DNA of 64,000 bases from Nocardia flavorosea. GTDB lineage: Bacteria; Actinomycetota; Actinomycetes; Mycobacteriales; Mycobacteriaceae. The stretch lies in assembly GCF_015477805.1 (NCBI RefSeq), contig NZ_JADLQL010000006.1, positions 356,603 to 420,602 of the forward strand, in the 5' to 3' direction. The notes under the pieces are model-generated. The model was not told the DNA's origin. It searched no databases and saw only the letters and a program-made list of their open reading frames with translations. The first letter of the stretch is position 1. Each line of letters starts with the position of its first letter. The position numbers and the translations under genes are program-made. Shown here piece after piece: positions 51,408 through 61,223 of this stretch.

Positions 51408-53137
51408 GAGACCTGCTCGGCGGCGGCCATTTCCTGCTCTTCCTGCTCACCCGGGATATCCACGGGGAGCCGTTCGGCCAGCTTGTACCGCAGCGCTGCC
51501 GCGATCAGTTCGGCGAACAGCGGATGCGGCCGGGTGGGCCGGCTCTTCAGTTCCGGATGCGCCTGGGTGCCGACGAAGAACGGGTGGATATCGCCGGGAA
51601 GTTCGACGAATTCCACCAGATGCCCGTCCGGCGACGTACCGCTGAACCGCAGCCCGCTGGTGGCGATCTTGTCGCGGTAGCTGTTGTTCACCTCGTAGCG
51701 GTGCCGGTGCCGTTCGGAAACCTCGGTGGAACGGTAGGCCCTGGCCACCACCGACCCCTTCTCCAGGACAGCGGGGTAGGCGCCGAGCCGCATGGTGCCG
51801 CCCAGGTCGGCCTCGCCGGCCACGGCCTGTTCCTGATCGGCCATCGTGGAGATCACCGGGTGTTCGGTCTCGGGCTCGAATTCGGCGGAGTTGGCGTCGG
51901 TGAGCCCCACCGAACGCGCGGCCTCGATCACCATGCACTGCAACCCCAGGCACAACCCGAGCAACGGCAATTTGCGGGTCCGGGCGTGGTGGATCGCGCC
52001 GACCTTGCCCTCGATGCCGCGGATCCCGAATCCGCCCGGGATCAGTACCGCGTCCACATCGCGCAGCGCGGCCTGCGCCCCGGCCGGTGTTTCGCAATCG
52101 TCGGATTGCACCCACCGCAGTTTCACCTTCGCGCGATGCGCGAAACCGCCGGCCCGCAGCGCCTCCGTGACCGACAGGTACGCATCCGGCAGGTCGACGT
52201 ACTTACCGACCAGCGCGACCTCCACCGTTTCCCGCGGTGTATGCACGCGGTCGAGCAGATCTCCCCAGATCGTCCAATCGACATCACGGAACGGCAGCCC
52301 GAGTTTGCGCACCACGTACGCGTCGAGGCCCTCCCGGTGCAGCACCTTGGGGATGTCGTAGATCGACGGCGCGTCCGGAGTGGAGATACAGGCGTCGACC
52401 TCCACATCGCACATCAGCGCGATCTTGCTCTTCAGTCCGGCCGACACCTCACGGTCACAGCGCAGGATCAGCGCGTCGGGCTGGATACCGATACTGCGCA
52501 GCGCCGCCACCGAATGCTGGGTGGGTTTGGTTTTGAGCTCACCCGAGGGCGCCAGATACGGCACCAGCGAGACGTGCAGGAAGAAGACGTTGTCGCGGCC
52601 GACGTCGTGCCGGATCTGCCGGGCGGCCTCGAGGAACGGCTGCGATTCGATATCGCCGACCGTTCCACCGATCTCGGTGATCACCACATCCGGTTCCTGC
52701 CCCTGCAGGTCCGGCCCGCGCATCGCCAGGACGCGCGCCTTGATCTCGTCGGTGATATGCGGAATCACCTGCACCGTATCGCCGAGATATTCGCCGCGCC
52801 GCTCCTTGGCGATCACCGACGAGTAGACCTGACCGGTGGTGACGTTGGCGTCCTTGGACAGGTCACGATCGAGAAACCGCTCGTAATGACCCACATCGAG
52901 ATCGGTCTCGGCGCCGTCCTCGGTCACGAACACCTCGCCGTGCTGGAACGGGTTCATGGTGCCGGGATCGACGTTCAGATAGGGGTCGAGCTTCTGCATG
53001 GTGACTCGTAGCCCTCGCGCGGTCAGCAACTGACCGAGGCTGGAGGCGGTGAGACCCTTACCGAGTGAAGAGGCGACACCACCGCTGACGAAAATGTGCT
53101 TGGTGGCTGCGCGCGCCTGAATCCGTGTATGACCCAC
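51404..53137 (-). CDS. pyrG: CTP synthase
   Basis: A 577-residue CTP synthase. The amidoligase domain begins KHIFVSGGVASSLGKG, and the C-terminal glutaminase domain has GGFGIRG and the Cys nucleophile in LGLCLGLQCMVIE. It converts UTP to CTP with ATP and glutamine. The start is GTG 53137. The upstream 528 bp contain no gene, whereas tuberculosis has Rv1698 there. First gene of the pyrG-nudix-xerD unit. Confidence 0.97.
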   Translation of the reverse strand: MGHTRIQARAATKHIFVSGGVASSLGKGLTASSLGQLLTARGLRVTMQKLDPYLNVDPGTMNPFQHGEVFVTEDGAETDLDVGHYERFLDRDLSKDANVTTGQVYSSVIAKERRGEYLGDTVQVIPHITDEIKARVLAMRGPDLQGQEPDVVITEIGGTVGDIESQPFLEAARQIRHDVGRDNVFFLHVSLVPYLAPSGELKTKPTQHSVAALRSIGIQPDALILRCDREVSAGLKSKIALMCDVEVDACISTPDAPSIYDIPKVLHREGLDAYVVRKLGLPFRDVDWTIWGDLLDRVHTPRETVEVALVGKYVDLPDAYLSVTEALRAGGFAHRAKVKLRWVQSDDCETPAGAQAALRDVDAVLIPGGFGIRGIEGKVGAIHHARTRKLPLLGLCLGLQCMVIEAARSVGLTDANSAEFEPETEHPVISTMADQEQAVAGEADLGGTMRLGAYPAVLEKGSVVARAYRSTEVSERHRHRYEVNNSYRDKIATSGLRFSGTSPDGHLVEFVELPGDIHPFFVGTQAHPELKSRPTRPHPLFAELIAAALRYKLAERLPVDIPGEQEEQEMAAAEQVS

Positions 53138-53665
53138 GGGTCTTCACAGTAACACGAAACCGCCCCGGCGAACGACCGCCACTCCCCGTTAACCACCCGA
53201 TCGCCCACCCCTGCCGCTCGGGCCCGGGAACCGCGACTCCCGCCCTGTTCCACTCGAGCCCCGGCCGCACCACCGGCCACTTCTTCCCCATTCCACAGCC
53301 CTGCACACGGTGCCGGCACCGCGATATCCGATCGCGTCCCGAGTGCTGAAGAGTTGCGCGCCACACCCCTGCAAGGGACCGCATGGCCGCGCGGCAACAC
53401 GCCGCAGCCTCGGCGGAAACACCTGGGACAACCGCCCCGCCGGCGAAGACACCGCCGCCGGCCGCCAGACCAGCCGGCGGTCGGTTACCCGACTCGGCGG
53501 CCGAGCACCCCGACCGCCACACGACCGGTACGGCTGCGTGACCGGTACTTATTCAAGGCTCTCGACTTCCCTCCCGGCCGGACACCAGGTCGGCGGGTAA
53601 GCCCGTTCCGGCCCGGGCGAACACTGCGCGGGCGGTCGACCGAGAACGTTTCGGCGGCAGCCCTG
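53138..53665. other. Gene-less gap where steB/mctB is expected
   Basis: The 528 bp between steA and pyrG hold only overlapping low-quality frames rich in Arg, Gly, Cys and Pro. In M. tuberculosis and corynebacteria this slot contains Rv1698 (MctB/SteB), about 300 residues, too long to fit. No fragment resembling it was recognised. The gap must hold the pyrG promoter. Confidence 0.65.
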
Positions 53666-54877
53666 CTATCCGGTCCCGCCGAGCAGTTCCCGGCCCCAGA
53701 GCTCGGCCCGGACCAGCATGTCGTGCGCCCCGGCCAGCATCTCACTACCGTGCCCGACCGCGAGTATCGCGACGATCGCCGCCCCGAGCACCGCAAGCAC
53801 CAGTAGTGCCGCCAGCACGCCCGAGATCCGGTTGCGGTACAGCGTCGCCACCGCCGATGCGTCCATGATCGATTCCCCGACCTTCAACCGGGTCAGGAAG
53901 GTCGCCGGGTTGCTCTCGCGGCGACCGCGGTCGAAGAATTCTTCCAGCGATGCGCTCGCACCCGCCGTCACGATCAGGGCCGCCCCGTGATGGTGCGCGA
54001 GCAGCAGGGCCAGGTCGGCGGGCGCCCCGGAGCCCGGGAAGGTGGTCGCCCCCAGGCCCAGTTCCTTCACCCGTTCCAAGCCCTCGGCCCGGCCGTCGAG
54101 ATCTGCCGGAATGATCAGTTCGGCGCCACAGGTCAGCGTTTTGGTGGTCAGTTCGTCGGGGTTGCCGACGATCAGGTCCGGCCGATAGCCCGACCGTCGC
54201 AGCGCCTCGGCGCCGGCGCCCACACCGATCAGGACCGGCGCGTATTCCTTGATGAACGGCTTGAGCTTCTTCAGATCCTCGGCGTGCCCCGGCCCGGCCC
54301 CGACCATGACCACCTGCCGGCCGGTCAGGTCCAGATCCGGCCGCGGTACCCCGATACCGTCCATGAGCAGCGAGGATTCGGACCGGATGAAGTCGAGCGC
54401 ATCACCGGCGAAGGATTCCAGATGCTCGGCGAGCCCGTTGCGCGCTTCCCGCATCCGTTCGGCGATCGCGTCCTGGTCCAGCTCGAGGCATTCGATCAGC
54501 ACCTCGGGTTCCTTACGGGCGAACCGGTCGGCGTAGACGATGCCGTCCTCGATCCGCACCCGGGCACCGTCCTTGATCCGGGCGAAGGCATCGCCACTCA
54601 CGGTGTCCAGCAGCAGCACACCTCCCGCGACCAGAACTTCCGGGCCGACATTCGGGTATCGGCCGGAAATCGAGGGTGCGGTGTTCACCACTGCCGTCAC
54701 CCCGGCGGCGACCAGCCGATCGGCGAGGGACTGATCCAGGTCCATTTCATCGAGAACAGCTATATCGCCTGGCCCGATCCGCGTGAGCAGCCGCCGGGTA
54801 TCGCGGTCGACCCGGGCGGTACCGGTCCGGCCGGGCAGTGTCTCGGAGTTCTTCGACAGCAGCGCCAGCATCCTCAT
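53666..54877 (-). CDS. steA: Septation protein SteA (Rv1697 family)
   Basis: A 403-residue protein. The N-terminal block MRMLALLSKN...GIARVDRD-like and NTAPSISGRYPNVGPEVLVA match Rv1697, and the central part resembles a thiamine-pyrophosphokinase-like fold (VMVGAGPGH; GAGAEALRRSGYRPDLIVGN). One membrane helix at about 355-378 anchors the C-terminus. In Corynebacterium, SteA acts with SteB at the division septum. ATG 54877 was chosen by similarity to the Rv1697 N-terminus. The usual partner gene is absent downstream. Confidence 0.9.
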   Translation of the reverse strand: MRMLALLSKNSETLPGRTGTARVDRDTRRLLTRIGPGDIAVLDEMDLDQSLADRLVAAGVTAVVNTAPSISGRYPNVGPEVLVAGGVLLLDTVSGDAFARIKDGARVRIEDGIVYADRFARKEPEVLIECLELDQDAIAERMREARNGLAEHLESFAGDALDFIRSESSLLMDGIGVPRPDLDLTGRQVVMVGAGPGHAEDLKKLKPFIKEYAPVLIGVGAGAEALRRSGYRPDLIVGNPDELTTKTLTCGAELIIPADLDGRAEGLERVKELGLGATTFPGSGAPADLALLLAHHHGAALIVTAGASASLEEFFDRGRRESNPATFLTRLKVGESIMDASAVATLYRNRISGVLAALLVLAVLGAAIVAILAVGHGSEMLAGAHDMLVRAELWGRELLGGTG

Positions 54878-55059
54878 GCAGCGATGATGTCGGTAAACCC
54901 TCAACCTTCGGTGGAGACACGCCGCTGACCGGCCGGTTATTCGCCCATTCGGGCAATCGGACAGCTACCCGGCGACAGATCGATCGGTCCGGCTGCCCGC
55001 GGAGGCCGGGCCCGGCGCGCCGTATGCTGCCGGACACAGCTATTCGAAGAGGAGAAGCC

Positions 55060-55479
55060 ATGGCCAGCACCACCGTCGATACCGTGATCGCCGCCCCGCG
55101 GGCGACCGTGTACCGGCTGTTCGCCGACCGCGAGAGCATCACCCCCTATCTCGCCGTGAACGTCACGCTGGTGCGCCCCGGCGAGACCGAACGCGAAGGT
55201 GTCGGCGCCCAGCACAAGATCGGTGTCGGACCGGTCGGTGTGGTGGAGGAGATCACCGCACTGGTGCCGAACGAGCGGATGGAATACAAGATCGTCAAGG
55301 GCGCTCCGGTGAAAAGCCATACCGGCGTCATCACCTTCGCCGACGCCGGCAACGGCACCCGTGTCGTCTACACGATGACCTCCGATCCCTCCTTGCCCGT
55401 ACCCGCCAAGGCACTGGAGATCGGCCTGAAGGGCCTCATCAACCAATTCATTGCCGCCGCCCGCAAAGCCGTCCGCTGA
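55060..55479 (+). CDS. SRPBCC-fold protein (polyketide cyclase/START-like)
   Basis: A 139-residue SRPBCC protein: TTVDTVIAAPRATVYRLFAD opens the helix-grip fold, then VVEEITALVPNERMEYKIV and GTRVVYTMTSDP, and a long C-terminal helix. Such proteins bind hydrophobic ligands and may act as cyclases or lipid carriers. GGAG lies 5 nt before ATG 55060. It is on the strand opposite its neighbours and interrupts the recN-steA order, so it is an insertion relative to mycobacteria. Confidence 0.85.
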   Translation: MASTTVDTVIAAPRATVYRLFADRESITPYLAVNVTLVRPGETEREGVGAQHKIGVGPVGVVEEITALVPNERMEYKIVKGAPVKSHTGVITFADAGNGTRVVYTMTSDPSLPVPAKALEIGLKGLINQFIAAARKAVR

Positions 55480-55648
55480 CCGGCCGCAACAGCTGACAGC
55501 GGCCTGATACCACGGTGCGCGCCCGCCCCGGTCACGCAGGCTCGGGCCGCGGCCCGAACGACCATCGCACGTCTCGGTGACGGCAGAGGGTAACGATCGG
55601 TTCCTCGGTCGGCAGGGTGCGGTACACCTCGATGTTCTCGTCGATGGA

Positions 55649-56239
55649 TCAGAACCGCTGGACGAACCGGTACCAACTGTCCTCGAGTGGGACGTAGCGG
55701 AAATCCCCGTCGTAGTGGGTTGCCCCACGGCCGGGCACACCGTGCGGGAGATACGCGAATCCGACGGGATCGACGAGGCCACCATCGGTGTAGAGAAGGC
55801 AACCGTCGTCGCGTTTCACCACCGACGTAATCGTGTAGACGCCGTACCGCCCCTGGGCCGAGGCCGCGCAGCCGGTTGCGAGATCTTCGAGACTTCCGCT
55901 GGAAATCCGCCACCCGAGATCTTCGGGAATATCGGCCCACGCCAGGACACAGGTCGATGCGACCGCACCGGGCGCAAGCAGTAGCCACCGGTACCGGTGG
56001 TAGCGGATCGCACCGAACAGCCCGATCACCAGCCACAGCACACCCAGCAGCACCAGTGCCCAGCCGGCAAGCACAAGGACGGGAAGCGCAGCGTCCGACA
56101 TCAGCATCCACAGCATCGCTACGCAACACACACTCACCGCGAGCGTGATCACGATGATGGACACATACCACCACCGGGACGCGGTCCGCGCGGGTTCGCC
56201 TGGCCGGCGCGGTTCGTCATTGCCTGCGGTAGTGGACAT
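55649..56239 (-). CDS. Hypothetical membrane protein with outer Cys domain
   Basis: A 196-residue protein. Three membrane helices (about 22-46, 52-76 and 80-100) are followed by a 95-residue C-terminal domain with two Cys (ATGCAAS; DGCLLYT) that may form a disulfide outside the cell. AGGAGG lies 8 nt before ATG 56239. Not part of the conserved mycobacterial order. No family recognised. Confidence 0.68.
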   Translation of the reverse strand: MSTTAGNDEPRRPGEPARTASRWWYVSIIVITLAVSVCCVAMLWMLMSDAALPVLVLAGWALVLLGVLWLVIGLFGAIRYHRYRWLLLAPGAVASTCVLAWADIPEDLGWRISSGSLEDLATGCAASAQGRYGVYTITSVVKRDDGCLLYTDGGLVDPVGFAYLPHGVPGRGATHYDGDFRYVPLEDSWYRFVQRF

Positions 56240-56487
56240 CGAATCGTTCCTCCTACTGGCAACCGCGCGGCACCAGCCGAGCAAACGCCCGGGCCACGCC
56301 GAGAAACAGTCAGCTCATCATCGACCCACGCCGCGGCGCAACAACGAATCCACCTGCCGCCCTCATCCCGGTGGTGGTGACCGGAGCGGCGCGATCGACC
56401 AACTGCCCGAAACACCTTCAGCTCTGTTCCGCGCCGGACACTCGTACTCCGCCATCGCCTATGGTGGCACCGGGGCGCCGGCCTGGA

Positions 56488-58260
56488 TCAGCGCGCCGCC
56501 ATTCGTTCCGCTCGCGCGATATTGAGCAGTTCCCAGGCGTGCGCGCGACCCGTTTCGGTGTCGTCGAGCCCGGCCAGCATCCGGGCGAGTTCCACGATCC
56601 GCTCGTCCTGCGTCAGCGCCCGAACCCCCGAGTTCACGGTGCCGTCACCGTCATCGGACTTGTTCACCACGAGATGCGTATCGGCGAACGCAGCGACCTG
56701 CGCCAGATGGGTCACCACGATGACCTGATGGGTGCGGGCCAGCCGGGCCAGCCGCCGCCCGATCTCGACCGCCGCCCGCCCGCCGACACCGGCGTCGACC
56801 TCGTCGAACACCATGGTCACCCCGTGCTCGTTACCCGCCAGCACCACTTCGAGCGCCAGCATCACCCGGGACAGTTCACCGCCCGACGCGCTCTTGTTCA
56901 ACGGCAGCGACTGGGCCCCGGAATGCGCGGCCAGCCGTAACTCCACCTCGTCTATCCCGGCCGGCCCGGCATGGAGTTCGGTACCGTCGATCAGCAGCGG
57001 CGCCGAATCCTGCGGCCCGGCCGGCACCGGGCGGACCTCGACATCCAGGCGCGCCTTCCCCATCGCCAGACCACCGAGTTCCTCGCTCACCGCCACGGCC
57101 AGCTCACCGGCGGCCGCGGTCCGCGCCTGCGACAGTTTCACCGCCACGGCTCGCACCCGGTCCGCGCCCGCCTCGACCTCCGCGGCCAGCGCCGCCAGCG
57201 TCTCCTCGGACACATCCAGTGATGCCAGCTTCGCCCGCGCCTCGTCCGCCCAGGCGAGCACCCCGCCGATATCGGGTGCGTATTTGCGGGTCAGCGATTT
57301 CAGTTCGGCCTGGCGGGTCAGCATGGAGTCCAGCGCCCCCGGGTCCGACGGCAGTTCCGACAGGTAACCGCTCAATTCCGTGGTCAGATCCACCACCACC
57401 GCGATCGCATCCGCGAGCCGCGGCCCCAGCGCCGCCAGCGCCGGATCCTCGGCCCCTTCGACTCGCGACCGCGCAACTCCCAGCGCGTCCAGCGCTCCGG
57501 CGTTGTCTCCCGGATCGTCCTCGGGCCCGGCCAGCGCCGCGTGCGCCGTGGCCGCCGCTTCCCGCAGCGAATCCAGATCGCTGAGCCGGCGGATCTCCGC
57601 GACCAGGCGTTCGTCCTCCCCCGGTTCGGGTGCGACCGCATCGATTTCGGCGAGGGCCTGGGTGAGCCGTTCCGCTTCGGCCGCCAGCTCGCGGCTGCGC
57701 GCCGTACGTTCCAGCAACGCGTTGCGCGCATCGAGCCAGGCCTGCCGCTGCTCGGTGTATTCGCGCAGCAACGGCGCCACCGTCGCGTCCGCGAACTGGT
57801 CCAGCGCCCGCAGTTGCTGTTCGGGCCGCTGCAACCGCAATTGGTCGTTCTGGCCGTGTACGGTCAGCAGCGGTGCAGTGAAATCTGCCAGCACCGACGC
57901 CGGCACCCCGCGGCCCCCCAGATGCGCCCGGGAGCGGCCGTCGCTGCCCACCGTGCGGATCGCGATCACCGTACCGTCGTCGTCCGCGACAGCGGCCGCC
58001 GCCTCCAGCACCACCTCGGCTTCACCGCGCGCGGTCGCGTTCACCTCGTCGAGGCTGAACCTGCCCTCTACCACCGCCCGGTTCGCGCCGAGCCGCACCC
58101 GTCCGGCATCGGCCCGGGCCCCGCTGAGCAGGTGGAGACTGGTGACCACCATCGTCTTGCCCGCGCCGGTTTCCCCGGTGAGCACCGTCAGCCCTTCGTG
58201 GAATTGCGCAGTGGCCGTGGAGATAACGCCCAGTCCGTCAATTCGTATCTCTGTCAGCAC
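56488..58260 (-). CDS. recN: DNA repair protein RecN
   Basis: A 590-residue SMC-like ATPase. The Walker A is GETGAGKTM at about residue 30, a long coiled-coil middle spans about 150-370, and the signature SASGGELSRVMLALE and Walker B TMVFDEVDAGVGG follow. It acts in double-strand-break repair. GTG 58260 overlaps nadK by 23 nt. Orthologue of Rv1696. Confidence 0.96.
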   Translation of the reverse strand: MLTEIRIDGLGVISTATAQFHEGLTVLTGETGAGKTMVVTSLHLLSGARADAGRVRLGANRAVVEGRFSLDEVNATARGEAEVVLEAAAAVADDDGTVIAIRTVGSDGRSRAHLGGRGVPASVLADFTAPLLTVHGQNDQLRLQRPEQQLRALDQFADATVAPLLREYTEQRQAWLDARNALLERTARSRELAAEAERLTQALAEIDAVAPEPGEDERLVAEIRRLSDLDSLREAAATAHAALAGPEDDPGDNAGALDALGVARSRVEGAEDPALAALGPRLADAIAVVVDLTTELSGYLSELPSDPGALDSMLTRQAELKSLTRKYAPDIGGVLAWADEARAKLASLDVSEETLAALAAEVEAGADRVRAVAVKLSQARTAAAGELAVAVSEELGGLAMGKARLDVEVRPVPAGPQDSAPLLIDGTELHAGPAGIDEVELRLAAHSGAQSLPLNKSASGGELSRVMLALEVVLAGNEHGVTMVFDEVDAGVGGRAAVEIGRRLARLARTHQVIVVTHLAQVAAFADTHLVVNKSDDGDGTVNSGVRALTQDERIVELARMLAGLDDTETGRAHAWELLNIARAERMAAR

Positions 58261-59212
58261 GTGTGCCCTCCGTTCGCCGCCGGCCCCGCCAACCCGTTAC
58301 CGGCAGCTCGAACTTGCGCACCATCCGGTCCGCGAACGGCGCGGAATCCAGCCGCACCCACCGCACCGGCTCGGCACCCCGGACCGCTTCGACCCGGCCG
58401 CCTCGCGGCAATGCGAGGGTGCGCCTGCCATCCAGGAAAACTATCGCATCATGGCCGGTGGCAACCGATTCGACCGCGATCCGGGAGTCCGGGCTGGTCA
58501 CCAGCGGCCGGGCGAACAGAGCATGCGCATTGCTCGGAATCACCAGCAGCGCTTCCAGTTCCGGCCACACCACCGGCCCGCCGGCCGAGAAAGCGTACGC
58601 GGTGGAACCGGTAGGGGTCGCGACAAGAATCCCGTCGCACCCGTAGGACGACACCGGCCGCCCGTCGACCTCCAGCACCACTTCCAGAACACCCATCCGC
58701 GCGGCGTTCTCGATACTGGCCTCGTTCAGTGCCCAGCCGCGCTCGATGATCTCGTCGTCGAGCCGGACACTGACATCGATCGTCATCCGCGCCTCGACCC
58801 GGTAGTCCCGGCGCACCACCTGCGCGAGCGCCTCGTCGAGATGTTCGGCCTCGGCTTCGGTGAGAAAACCGATGCGGCCCAGATTGATCCCGAGCACCGG
58901 AACCGTGACGTGCCGGGCGAGTTCCGCCGCCCGCAGCAGCGTGCCGTCACCGCCGAGCGCGAGCACCATCTCGCAGCCCAGCGCCGCGTCCGGCTCGTGC
59001 GCCACCACCTGCACCGGGTAGCCCCCGGATTCGGTGATCGGGGCGGCACCGGATTCGAAGCGGGTGCTGTAGGCCTCGTCGGCGAGCACCCGCAACCCGA
59101 TCCCGGCTTCGGCGCAGATCTTCGCCACCCGATGCGCCGTTTCACTGATCTCGGCGCGACCGGGATGCGATACCAGCAGGATCTCCCTGCCCCGGGACGT
59201 TTCCGCGTTCAT
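58238..59212 (-). CDS. nadK: NAD kinase
   Basis: A 324-residue NAD kinase. The GGDGTLLRAAE motif is at about residue 87, the NE motif is in ALNEASIENA, and the glycine-rich block is GCDGILVATPTGSTAYAFSAGG. It makes NADP+ from NAD+ using ATP or polyphosphate. ATG 59212 overlaps the tlyA stop by 4 nt. Orthologue of Rv1695. Confidence 0.96.
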   Translation of the reverse strand: MNAETSRGREILLVSHPGRAEISETAHRVAKICAEAGIGLRVLADEAYSTRFESGAAPITESGGYPVQVVAHEPDAALGCEMVLALGGDGTLLRAAELARHVTVPVLGINLGRIGFLTEAEAEHLDEALAQVVRRDYRVEARMTIDVSVRLDDEIIERGWALNEASIENAARMGVLEVVLEVDGRPVSSYGCDGILVATPTGSTAYAFSAGGPVVWPELEALLVIPSNAHALFARPLVTSPDSRIAVESVATGHDAIVFLDGRRTLALPRGGRVEAVRGAEPVRWVRLDSAPFADRMVRKFELPVTGWRGRRRTEGTRADRDTN

Positions 59213-60030
59213 TGCGGGCCTTCTTCTACCGCCAGCCGCACCATCTCCGCCACCTCGCCGGCCTGGTCGCCGGGAATATCCTCCCGGCGCAGCCACAGAA
59301 AGTATTCGACATTCCCCGAGGGTCCCGGTAGCGGGCTGGCCACCACGCCCACCGTCCGCAAACCGAGTCCGGCCGCCGTGGCGGCGACCGCGCCCACCGC
59401 CTCCGCTCGCAACTGCGGGTCACGGACCACACCGCCCGACCCCACCCGTTCCTTACCGACCTCGAACTGCGGTTTCACCATCGGCACCAGATCGGCGCCC
59501 GGTGCCGCGCACGCCGCCAGCGCGGGCAGGACCAAGCCCAGCGAGATGAACGACAGATCAGCGACGACCACGTCCACCTGCCCGCCGATACCCTCCGGTG
59601 TCAGCGAGCGAACGTTGGTCCGGTCGAGTACGTGCACCCGCTCGTCGGTCCGCAAGCGCCACACCAACTGCCCGTAACCGACATCGGCGGCCACCACCTC
59701 CCGCGCCCCACGACTGAGCAGCACATCGGTGAACCCGCCGGTGGACGCCCCGGCGTCCAGGCAGCGCCGGCCCGCGACCGCCAGGCCCCGCGGTTCGAAA
59801 GCCGCCAGCGCACCCAGCAGTTTACGGGCTCCGCGCGATGCCCAGGCCACCTCGTCGACCTGTTCCTTGACCACCAGCGGTGTGCCGGCTTCGACCGCGG
59901 TCGCCGGTTTCACCGCCACCGCACCGTTGATCAGGACCCGCCCGGCACCGATCAATTCCACAGCATGCTCACGTGACCGCGCCAATCCGCGGCGGACCAG
60001 TTCCGCGTCCACCCGCGCCCGCCTGGCCAC
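59209..60030 (-). CDS. tlyA: TlyA family rRNA 2'-O-methyltransferase
   Basis: A 273-residue protein: an S4 domain (RRARVDAELVRRGLARSREH) followed by an FtsJ-type methyltransferase with CLDAGASTGGFTDVLL and the catalytic Lys/Asp/Lys set in ARKLLGAL, VVADLSFI and VKPQFE. TlyA methylates 16S and 23S rRNA at cytidines and is the basis of capreomycin susceptibility in mycobacteria. GTG 60030 lies 1 nt past the upstream stop. Orthologue of Rv1694. Confidence 0.95.
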   Translation of the reverse strand: MARRARVDAELVRRGLARSREHAVELIGAGRVLINGAVAVKPATAVEAGTPLVVKEQVDEVAWASRGARKLLGALAAFEPRGLAVAGRRCLDAGASTGGFTDVLLSRGAREVVAADVGYGQLVWRLRTDERVHVLDRTNVRSLTPEGIGGQVDVVVADLSFISLGLVLPALAACAAPGADLVPMVKPQFEVGKERVGSGGVVRDPQLRAEAVGAVAATAAGLGLRTVGVVASPLPGPSGNVEYFLWLRREDIPGDQAGEVAEMVRLAVEEGPQ

Positions 60031-60031
60031 C

Positions 60032-60310
60032 TCAGATCTTGTCCACCGTGGCCAGAGCCTGGACCAGCACCTCGTGTGCCTGCTCCAGGATATGCGCGCG
60101 GCGGGCCAGGTCGGTTCCGGCGGATTCGTCCCCCGCAACGCCGCCACCGGCCGGCCGCTCGGCGAGTTCGGTGAGCAGTTCGCGAACTTCGGCACGGATC
60201 TTGTCCGGATCGGCGAGATCGCCGGGTCCGGCCGCCCCGGGCAGATGCTGACCGGGTAGCGGCACCCGGGCGGCGCCTGGGGTGTTCGGGCGAGGAGTCG
60301 GGGTAGTCAT
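60032..60310 (-). CDS. Small conserved protein (Rv1693-like)
   Basis: A 92-residue protein. The first half is Pro/Gly-rich and the second half is helical, ending ILEQAHEVLVQALATVDKI. Position between the HAD phosphatase and tlyA matches the small gene Rv1693, and the helical end looks like a dimerising segment. Its stop is adjacent to the tlyA start, so it is translated with it. Function unknown. Confidence 0.78.
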   Translation of the reverse strand: MTTPTPRPNTPGAARVPLPGQHLPGAAGPGDLADPDKIRAEVRELLTELAERPAGGGVAGDESAGTDLARRAHILEQAHEVLVQALATVDKI

Positions 60311-60323
60311 CGTGAGGTCAACG

Positions 60324-61223
60324 CTATCGGATTTCCGAACGGGGCGCGCGGACCCTCAGCGCCCGGTCCGGCCGTGCGTCCAGTTCCCGCCGGACGGCGG
60401 CCGGGTCGTCGCTGTGGGCGAGCGCCGGCGCGTTGTTCAGTGCTGCCAGGCTGCTTGCGATATAGGTCGGCCACCGGTGTGTCGGCAGCCCGGCCAGTTC
60501 GTCGATCGTACTGACGCCGGTGAGGACCAGCAGTGAGTCCACCGCCACATTCTCGGCCCCGTCGATATCGGTGTCGAGCCGGTCTCCCACCACCAGCGCG
60601 GCCCGGGTCCCGGCCCGTTCCAAGGCATTCTCCAGCAGCGGAGCAAAAGGTTTTCCCGCCACCTCCGGCTCCCGATCGGAAGCGGCTCGCAACGCCGCGA
60701 CCATGGCCCCGTTACCGGGCGCCAGACCACGTTCGTTCGGCAGGGTCCGGTCGGTGTTCGCGGCCACCCAGACCGCCCCCGCCCGCAATGCGTACGACGC
60801 CTCGGCCAGATCGGGCCACGCAGTCTGCGGGGAATGCCCCTGCACCACCGCCGCCACTGTTTCCGTAGCCCGCCGCACCGGCTGCAACCCCACCGACTTA
60901 ACCTCGGCAGCCAGATCGTCGGTGCCGACCACCAGGACCTCCGCGCCTTGCTCGACCCGCCCGGCAAGCAGCCGCGCCGCCGCCTGCGCACTGGTCACCA
61001 CTTCGGCTTCGGTAGCCGGATACCCCATCTCGGCAAGATGAGCAGCCACCGACCCCGCCGCCCGGCTGGCGTTATTGGTGACATAGACCAGCCGCTGCCG
61101 CCCATCCGCAAGTTCCGCCGGCCCGCCCTCGATCACCGCGGATCCGCGATACAGCGTCCCGTCCAGATCCAGCAGCAACGCCTCGTACCCGTCCCGCAAC
61201 CGCGTTCCACTTACATCCTGCAC
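60324..61223 (-). CDS. HAD-superfamily IIA phosphatase (Rv1692-like)
   Basis: A 299-residue HAD hydrolase. Motif I is LLLDLDGTLY at about residue 17, motif II lies in VYVTNNAS, and motif IV in VVGDRLDTDIDGAENV. The C2A cap and synteny fit Rv1692, reported as a glycerol-3-phosphate phosphatase in lipid recycling. GTG 61223 starts the gene. It leads the run through tlyA, nadK and recN. Confidence 0.92.
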   Translation of the reverse strand: MQDVSGTRLRDGYEALLLDLDGTLYRGSAVIEGGPAELADGRQRLVYVTNNASRAAGSVAAHLAEMGYPATEAEVVTSAQAAARLLAGRVEQGAEVLVVGTDDLAAEVKSVGLQPVRRATETVAAVVQGHSPQTAWPDLAEASYALRAGAVWVAANTDRTLPNERGLAPGNGAMVAALRAASDREPEVAGKPFAPLLENALERAGTRAALVVGDRLDTDIDGAENVAVDSLLVLTGVSTIDELAGLPTHRWPTYIASSLAALNNAPALAHSDDPAAVRRELDARPDRALRVRAPRSEIR

